A stretch of 64,000 nt of DNA, from positions 197,787,741-197,851,740 of the forward strand of contig CM041465.1 of NCBI GenBank assembly GCA_023213395.1. The letters are read 5' to 3'. The notes under the pieces were generated by a model. The model saw nothing but the letters and a program-made list of their open reading frames with translations, had not been told where the DNA came from and did not search any database. Shown in pieces: positions 56,351 through 64,000 of the stretch (positions are counted from its first letter, which is position 1; every line of letters starts with the position of its first letter). This DNA is from Cycas panzhihuaensis. Taxonomy: Eukaryota; Cycadophyta. A program made the position numbers and the translations under genes.

Positions 56351-56499
56351 AATCTCCTCTCATACTAATTATAGAACCTTTTGCATTATTAACCTCTTAT
56401 ACTCTATGTTCTTCCTCAACTCCTTCTACTTCACCATCTACTTCAATAACCACCTCTATAACACCACCTTTGTCACTAGACAATCTCTATGTTAAAGCT

Positions 56500-58172
56500 T
56501 AAAGTGTTAAAAAGATTCCCAAGTGGTACTTGCAAGTGATTGAGGATGCTCCACCACCTCCTATAACTCCTAAATGAGAATCAAGACTTAGGCATTCCAT
56601 AAACTATGCCTTAATGACATGTGTTCTTAATACTCTCTATCCTTCCATATTTGATGAGGCAATCACAAACCAAATATGGCAAGCTACTATGGATGAATAA
56701 ATGAACTCCATTATTAAGAATGACATATAAGAGCTTATAGAGTTTCCACTTGGCAAAAAGCCAATTGATTAGTGTTAGTAATAGTTTTATATTAGTGGCT
56801 CTATCGAGAAACATAAAACTTGACTAATTATGAAAGAATTCAAATAATAAGAGGGGATTGACTATGAAGAAACCTTTACCCTAGTAGTCAACATGACCAC
56901 ATTCTATTTGGTGATGTCACTTGTAGCTTAGTTTAAATAGCTTGCATATCAAATGAATATGAAGAGTGCCTTCCTTAATAGAGAGCTTGCTAAAGGAGTC
57001 TTCTTGAGATAACCTCCTAACTATGTTGTTCCTAGAAAAGAACACTTAGTTTAGAAACTAAAGAAATTAATTTATAGACTCAAACAGGTACCTCATGCCT
57101 AGTATGCTAAAATTGATGCCCTTTTCATTAATCATGGATTTATTTATTTATCCTCAGATCCTAATCTTTATATTAGGATCTAAAATAATTTGATCACCAT
57201 CACTATTCTTATATCGATGACTTGGTAATTACTAGGAATGATGATGAAGGCATTTCTAGTCTCCAACATAAACTCAAAAGCAGCTTTGAGATGATAGACA
57301 TTGGGTTGCTTCATTACTTCCTTGGAATTGAAGTGTGTTAAGAACCTGGACACATATTCTTGTCGCAATCCAACTATACAAATAAGTTTCTATAGTGGCT
57401 TAGAATAAGCAATTATAAGCCTTCACCTATACCCCTAGAGATTGGGACTAAGTTAACAATGGATGAACAAGGTGTTCCTTTTGATCCTATACTTTATAAA
57501 TAGCTAGTGGGGAGTTTGATTTATCTTACTCATACTCACCTAGACATCTCATATATAGTTGGGATTTGCTTAAGGTACATGTCATAGCCTACAATGTCAT
57601 ATTGGAAGGTTTCCACTAAGATCCTTTTATACATTTGTGGCATTTTGAAACTTAGCCTTGATTATAGCCAAGCAGACACTCTTATTCTAAAAGGATTCAT
57701 AGATGCTGACTAGGCTAGTTGTTAGGACTCTCACCATTCCATATTAGGTTACTATTTTGACATGAAATTAGCTATATTTTCTTGGAGTTGTAAGAAATAA
57801 CATAATGTTGTTCTTTCCTCCACTAAAGAAGAGTAGAAAGTAGTAGTTCATGCTACCACTAAGATAATTTGGCTACGTAGGATTCTTATTGAGCATGGTC
57901 TTCAGTAGACCCAAGCCACTCTTCTATACTATGACAATTAAAGTGTATTAAGGATGACAAAGAATCTTGTATTTCATATAAGAACAAAACACATTAAGGT
58001 TCATTACCACTTCATCAATGAACATGTGCAAAATAGAGAAGTTGGTCTAGTATATGAACCTACAAAAGACTAAGTAGCAGACATCTTCAGCAAAGCTCTT
58101 GGTAAACCAAAGTTTTAAATGTGTTAGCATGACCTCAACACCAAAATCAATGAAGTTGTCATTAAGGGAGGG
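56500..58172 (+). pseudogene. RT and RNase H of Copia C
   Basis: SINYALMTCV and QATMDE-stop-MNSI (56590-56710) are the start of copia RT_RVT2. After frameshifts come DDLVITRND (YIDD at about 57208-57219), SFEMIDIGLLHYFLGIEV, SNYKPSPIPLEIGTKL, VGSLIYLTHTHLDISYIVGI, DAD-stop-ASC-stop-DSHHSILGYYFDMKLAIFSW, STKEE, VHYHFINEHVQ and DIFSKALGKPKF near 58085-58115. The 3' end KINEVVIKGG runs into the purine tract at 58164. Inactive but with the YIDD box kept. Confidence 0.82.
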
Positions 58173-58529
58173 TGATAAAACTATAACAATAACTCCTTAT
58201 GTTATATTATACTTTATGTAATCTAATATAGTATTATAAAGTATAATCCTAGTTGTAATCCCCTTTACCACTTAATGGGTTAATTATGTTTTACTTAAGT
58301 CAGTCAATTATATCATTTCAAGAGCAATATTGAGCCCTATAAATATAAGTTGAGTCCTCACCATTATATATTTAATGATTTAAATTTAGAGTGAAACTCT
58401 ACTGAAATATATTTATAGGTATTAACTAATTTAACCTTCTTATTTTGATCACTGAATGTGTTCTTTATAGCTTGATTTATTTGTGTTTGTTGCATATAAG
58501 AATATATTTAAGATCCATTATTTATTTCA
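58173..58529 (+). repeat. 3' LTR of Copia C
   Basis: 357 bp, TGATAAAACT to TTATTTCA, followed by AAGAC. Confidence 0.9.
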
Positions 58530-58534
58530 AAGAC

Positions 58535-61505
58535 CTTGTCAAATTTCTTCATGATATCCCATTATCATTAGATGGATCCTATCAAAAGTTTAATAGTATA
58601 TAACATAGGGTCAAAAATTGTAGTAATACAATCAAAATATTTGATGGTATAATTAAATTTAGGGATGTGACCCTTGTAATTTTGATAGTGCCTTAGTAAT
58701 TTTAATGATGTCAATTGGGTAACTCCTAAAATAGAAAATGTTTTAATTTTTATTTTATTTTCATTCTATTTTAGCTTTCTTTATTAGACCAAACATGATA
58801 TAGGAATTATATAGGCATAATACAAGTGGTTTTCTTACAAAAACCATATTCTAAGAGCCTTATATAATTGCAAAACCTCATGTGAACTCTTTGAATCATC
58901 TGTTATTCTCTTGCTTATCTTGTTTTCTTTTACCTTGTTCCATTCTAGTGAGCTTGTCTTGTAGTATGTGTAGGTCATGGATTCTTGAATGGATGTTAAT
59001 GAATATGTTGTGATGTTTTTTCAACTAGTTGGAGAGAAATTCATTAGTCCCTTTCTGAACCATTGCTTAGGGATTTTTATTCATCATTCTAGATTGTCTA
59101 AATCCTTTTTTACTTTGATTTTAGTTCTAAATTTTTATCAAAAGTTTGTAGCTCTAAGTCAACACTAACATCCTCTTACATTTGGTTTTAAAAGCAAATT
59201 AATATATCTCTTATTTACTTCTTATTTTAGGAGCATAATTTTCCATGGATTTACTTACTTCATATTACTTGATTGAGTGAATTTTATTATAGCTAGTCTT
59301 TCCTGTATTTGCATATAGATTTTTTAATTTCTAAGGAGCACTTTAATTATTTACTTAAGGATTATTATTTTATGGCTTATCAACATTCATAATAAGGCTA
59401 CCAATCAAGGGTCCTCCTCTTGAATGTGGAAATGTTATGATTGATATACCTTACTTACATTTAATTAATTTTATTTTCTCACTCTTTTCCTTACACTCCC
59501 TCTTGCATGCTAGTATCACAACTGGGATAACTTGCCTTTCAAGCATGATTATGAGGAGCCTACACCTTCACATATAAGTATAATAATGTATGACAATTTC
59601 TCCACTTATTTTGTGTTTTAAAATTTATATATTACATTTGATACTTTTAAGTTACATTTTCCTTTTGAGGTTTTCATTATGCTTTCTTATAGTAAAGAGG
59701 ACTTAACTAATGTTCTCTTTGTGTAACCTTATCTTGGATTTATGGTTTTGATTGTTTATTTTTCTTACTTTATAAAGAGTTATTCTTAAGAGTTAAGTAA
59801 GATACTCTTTAGAGTAAAAGGAAAAAAGACACTTTTAAAAAACCTAAAAAGATAAAAAGCATAAAACTAACAAACATGACCAAAATGCTTCCCAAAGGGC
59901 AATCCCCTTATTTTCTAACCTTTGCTCCTTATCATTTCATATTTGGACTACTTGAAAATCTTATTTACTTCAATTATCATTTAGGTACATGATATTTTGA
60001 AGATAGAAACCAAAAATAAATTCACTTAAGTCTTATATCCTCTAGTTTGCTTACTTCTTTTAATAGGGTTACTTGCACGACCTTGCTTGTTTCATTTATG
60101 TAAGTTGCTTGGTATGACTGTCTATATGTAGATTTGTGTTTTACTTTATGTTTCTTATTTGGAGCATTATAGTTATACCTCATTATTGTATATGCTTGAT
60201 TATATTTTGATAATCCCCCTGCAATAGAAACAACATTTATAAAGACTATCATACCTGCACACATAGAACTAATTATTAAAATAATGTTAACCTACTATTG
60301 ATGTATTATATCAGGGGGTTAAGGAGACAAACCCCCCTCACTTAGGTGAATTTTAAGGAAGCTTGTATGGATTTTTAGGGATTTTAAGAAACACCTCTAA
60401 TTAAGGTTTATCGCTTTTAGATAAGCACATTTGGTGATAATCCAACATGTACAGTGAGGTTTGATCAAGTACCAATACACAATCCTTAGAAAAAATTAGT
60501 TTAGCATGCTAAGGGGTGTAGGAAAGTAGTAGGATCTTATAGGTTTCTTCTTCCAATTCCTCCCTTATATTCTATTATTCATTGGGTCAATTAATGACCC
60601 ATTGTCGCATGTTGTCTAGTTCTTCCCCTTTTATATCCCCTCTTTCTGTGAAATGACTAATTCATTTGGGACCTCCCAAATCCTAAATGAATATTTTAGT
60701 GATCATATTAAGAATGTGTTAGACCTACTTCCTCTTTTCATCATATCACTACCCTCTCTTAATAACATTATTACCTTGTCTTCTTCCCTTAAGAGTCCTT
60801 CACCTTCCTTTTTACCTTTCTTTTATTACTTAGTCTTATATCTGTTAAGAGTCCTTCATCATATAAGTATATTTCTATTATCACTTAGTTAAGATTCTTG
60901 TCCTCACCATGGTAAATAAAAATCACTTAACTTTTAAGATGACTAGATGTTTCACTCACACCTAAGTTCTTCCTTCTAAAGTGTAGCATTCTATGTTTTT
61001 ACCCAAGTTCCACGAGACTAAAATCCTTATGGGATCCAATCTAGGGTCATATAACTTGTCACTCTCCTCCATTACCTCTTATTCATGCTCATCCCTTAGT
61101 TATTAAATATGGTAGTGGGAACTTTAACTCATTAGATGTGACTTGTTTTGTGCTAGAATAATTACTTCTTAGAGAGTTTGGTCCCCTTTACTACATACCT
61201 CGCGAGGACCCTAAGTTAACTCCTTCTTAAGGCAATGTCTCATCTTCCATTAATACCTTCTTGGAACATCTTGGATTGAGTTACCCCATGCAAACAAGAA
61301 GTTATTATAGTCCTTGTTAAGAGGCTATCCATTCCACTTCATACCCTATGTCCTCTACCCTTATTATTCCACCAACTTCCCAACTTACTATGGCAAGTGC
61401 TTAACCTTTCAACAATAAAGCTTCCACTTCTCTTGGTCATGGTCCTATGCTTAAAGATTCTAGTTTACTCCAATCCCCTTTTATTTTATCTCATGGGACC
61501 TTAAT
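58535..61505. other. AT-rich DNA, no feature assigned
   Basis: No LTR pair, domain or RNA gene seen. The short open frames here (60022-60264 minus, 60653-60892 plus) show no motif. Around 61090-61400 one + strand frame reads rather protein-like with few stops (see findings). This flank also continues the DNA into which Copia C inserted. Confidence 0.5.
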
Positions 61506-61736
61506 TGTAGTGAACCTAATTAATGGATAATTAGGTATTAATCATATTATTTATGGAAGGAACTGACTATTTATTTCATAAGTCACATCCTCTATATTTT
61601 CTAATATATATAATAGATAATTATAACTTTGTATTATTAATTTAGTTATATATTAATTAATATATCCTTCAGATATTTGGGTCTCTTGACCATATCTAAC
61701 ACTTATCTATGAGCATGACTAGAGTAGGTCATTTCA
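61506..61736 (+). repeat. Candidate 5' LTR of element E
   Basis: A primer-site match TGGTATTAGAGTT at 61739-61751 implies an LTR ending at GTCATTTCA (about 61736). A start at TGTAGTGAACC (61506) is possible. No partner in the window. Confidence 0.4.
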
Positions 61737-61738
61737 AG

Positions 61739-61751
61739 TGGTATTAGAGTT
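61739..61751 (+). promoter_or_regulatory. Primer-binding site of element E
   Basis: TGGTATTAGAGTT differs from TGGTATCAGAGCC at three positions, all C to T. Confidence 0.55.
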
Positions 61752-63040
61752 GTTGCTTAGCACCTGAGTGATAAATAAATTTAAAATCTTAGAAGCCTCT
61801 CCAACTGTTATCTTTCATTGTAAAAATTCATCAACATTAACTTACATAAGCATAAATACATGCAATATAAAATTTTTAGCCATGTATTTGGGAAAATGTT
61901 ATTATGGCCATATTTGTTATCATAGTTGCATTAACCATTGTAGCCCATATTTGTCATCATTGTTGCATTTAACTATTGTTACTAACACCAAAAATCTATA
62001 GAAAATATATATACAAATCACTAAACTAATGCCCATCTATGAGTGAGTGATAGCCTTCATATGCATGAGTTCCACACTGAGCACATTATTATATAGATAT
62101 AAAATTTTAAATTTATCATTAAAGAGGTTTGAATAAAAGGTTGCCTCTTACCATATTAATGAAACCTCATCTATATATCATTGAAAACCCCTAAGTGAAT
62201 CAAGACACATCATGCCATTATAGGAAGGCTATGAGGGTGATATCATATGATCCTCATCAACTACATTATCAACCTCTCTATCTTAGTTATACCACCACAT
62301 TATGATCATATATCATATGTATTATATATCTCTCTCTATGTGTGTGTGTGTGTGTGTGTAACATTCTACCTATCAAAATCAAATGGGCTCTTATACCCCA
62401 CATGGAAAAGAAGAAGAAGTAGTAGAAGAAGAAAAGAGGTAAATAATATCTACGGTATAAAATCATCAATATAATCTCTCTTAAGAGAGAATATAATTAT
62501 ATTTCCTCATAAGTCATAATACAATATATTTTGAAGAAGGATAGAAATTTCATAAACTTGAAGGTATCCCTCAAGGGGGTACTTTATGATTTTATAATAT
62601 ATATACTTATATGCACATATATAAGTAGTATTAGTCTACTTCCATACCAATTAATAGTCAAATGATTTAAGTTTTAATCAAAAAACTATAACATACATTA
62701 TACACACTTTAACATTACATTACATATTATGACACTAGCAGTGTAGTTATATTGATAAAACTAATATGCTAGTATATGTTGAATTAACATTAATTTGTAA
62801 TATATTACACTTAACATTTGGAAACATAACCTTCTAGTGGCATATTATATTTGTGAATGATCTTGTTGATATCATCTTAATAAATAATCACATATTCAAC
62901 CATTCTTCTTTGAATCGAGTCATAATTCATTAATAATTATTTATTTATATTATACCATATATATGCAACCTACACAATTTTAATTCATTGAGTATAGAAG
63001 AAGGTTGGTGGAATTGCATATAATGTTATTTTTGAAAAAA
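61752..63040 (+). other. Leader of element E
   Basis: Non-coding. Contains a short (CT)n(GT)n microsatellite at about 62326-62359. The 75-codon ORF at 62247-62474 crosses this repeat and is chance. Confidence 0.4.
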
Positions 63041-64000
63041 TGGATGTAGAAGATTTACAAGAATAAGTGGAAAAAATGAAAAACAAAATGTTAGGTATCT
63101 AATTCAGAATGGAAGAAATGGAAACAACCCTAAAAGAAGTAGCTATAAAAAATAAAAGTCATAGAAGTAATAGAAATAGGAAAAAAATCTTTTTATCAAT
63201 CATAGATTCAATAAATAATAATAATAATAAAATAATTATTAAATACACAAAGGAATAGAATCCCTTACATGTATCACTTAAAAGGACTAGACTAAAGTTA
63301 ATTATATCACTATGTAACTTCAGGAGTACAATAAGCATATAACTCTAAATAAAGGAAGGAAAATCAACATGAAACAATTTGATGGATTAAAGGATGCTAT
63401 TAAAGAATGGTTACAAATGTTAGAAATATAATTTTTATCACAATATATGAAGGATAAGAAGGAAAAATTTACATGTTATTTATATGCCTAAAAGAGCATA
63501 TGATTAGTGGTTGATATAGACACAAGAGCAAGAATATAAAGGTTATATGTTGTCATCTTAGGAATAATTCTATGTAGTTATTAAAGAACATTTTGAGGAT
63601 ATACAGGACAATGACTATTTCACCCAACTAAGTAAATTATAACAAAAGGGAACAATAGATGAGTCTTGTCAAAAGTTTACTAGTTTGGTTCATAAAGTAA
63701 TTTACTTATCATTGCCTTAGAGGTTTGAACTATTCATATCAGGCCTACATGATATTAAAATTGATGTTAAGGCATGAAAACTTTAGGATCTTAGTGAATA
63801 TATTTGTTTAGATAGGTCTCATGAATCAAAATAAAAAATTTATTATCATCCATTGATGTTAAGAAATATTAGATTCTTTAGACCAAATGTTACTGTAACT
63901 TGAGGAGAAATCAATGGAAAAAGTAATCTATACCTTAATACAATAAAAAAGAGAAATAATAGTCCACAAAATAAACCATATATATACTACTAATTAATAT
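63041..64000 (+). pseudogene. gag of a Ty3/gypsy element (E), cut by window end
   Basis: ATG near 63041 (MDVEDLQ, then KMKNKMLGI, a short coiled coil as in gypsy gag). Capsid core from about 63370: KQFDGLKDAIKEW, then FYVVIKEHFEDIQDNDYFTQLSKL, QKGTIDESCQKFTSLVHKVIYLSLP, RFELFISGLHDIKIDVKA. This is the retrotrans_gag pattern (W..F...F..R......L..L.Q...SV..Y...F..L). Stops replace Trp and Gln. The zinc knuckle and pol would follow beyond 64000. Confidence 0.65.

Larger units (their letters stand above)
51656..58529 (+). mobile_element. Copia C: full-length Ty1/copia element
   Basis: LTRs at 51656-52022 and 58173-58529, target duplication AAGAC at 51651-51655 and 58530-58534, primer site just after the left LTR, and purine tract AAGGGAGGG (58164-58172) just before the right one. 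Long leader (52038 to about 53860) whose second half is homologous to Copia A's leader, then gag, protease, integrase, RT, RNase H. All coding parts carry stops. LTR divergence is clearly higher than in TR-GAG-1, so it is an older insertion. Confidence 0.93.

Noticed and set aside
51601-58580. CCCATTACATTAG before and CCCATTATCATTAG after Copia C as a longer target duplication
   Set aside because: The spacing differs on the two sides, and the exact 5-bp AAGAC pair explains the insertion.

Overview
The window looks like intergenic DNA from a large-genome seed plant. I found no cellular gene, rRNA, tRNA or CRISPR array. Nearly all of it is retrotransposons nested in retrotransposons. The primer sites are plant-type (variants of TGGTATCAGAGC, initiator tRNA-Met), the elements belong to plant Copia, chromovirus-like and Tat Ty3/gypsy and RNase H-bearing LINE groups, and the older copies are very AT-rich with Gln codons turned into TAA/TAG. 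That decay fits long-term deamination of methylated cytosine. A low-GC gymnosperm such as Welwitschia/Gnetum would fit, but this is a guess.

Layout. 1-8.84 kb: a Ty1/copia element ('Copia A', + strand, 5' end outside the window), interrupted at 312-3973 by a short gag-only LTR element (TR-GAG-1). 8.84-13.41 kb and 30.09-30.38 kb: fragments of a decayed minus-strand gag-bearing element ('D'). It is interrupted at 13413-30089 by a second gag-only element (TR-GAG-2, minus strand, TSD AAGGT), which is itself interrupted at 15065-27357 by a young, GC-rich Tat-type Ty3/gypsy element (minus strand, TSD AAGGG). 30.4-51.2 kb: a decayed Copia ('Copia B', + strand), interrupted at 32165-35012 by a small non-coding LTR element and at 35708-49505 by a decayed chromovirus-like gypsy ('Gypsy-2'). 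Gypsy-2 carries a GC-rich 5'-truncated LINE at 36928-41570 and probably another small gag-bearing insertion around 43.0-45.5 kb. 51656-58529: a full-length Copia ('Copia C', TSD AAGAC). 58.5-61.5 kb: AT-rich DNA with nothing recognised. 61.5-64 kb: the 5' end of a further Ty3/gypsy element running off the window.

The most interesting unit is the Tat element. It keeps gag, protease, the C-terminal tail of integrase and a second RNase H (aRNH) with its acidic residues, but has no reverse transcriptase, first RNase H or integrase core. Between the integrase tail and the aRNH, on the opposite strand, it carries what looks like its own gene: a TATA box at 18933, a 101-bp GT-AG intron (19326-19426) that joins two exons in frame, and a TG-rich 3' region. 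Other unusual signals are a tRNA-Met primer-site motif lying inside both LTRs of the element at 32165-35012, a conserved gag C-terminal motif shared by the two gag-only elements, coding frames that run through the polypurine tract into the LTR, and tandem arrays in retroelement leaders.

The genes do not form a cellular pathway. The working relationship is parasitic: gag-only and RT-less elements would need the RT and integrase of autonomous Copia and Tat relatives, and every copy here appears inactive.
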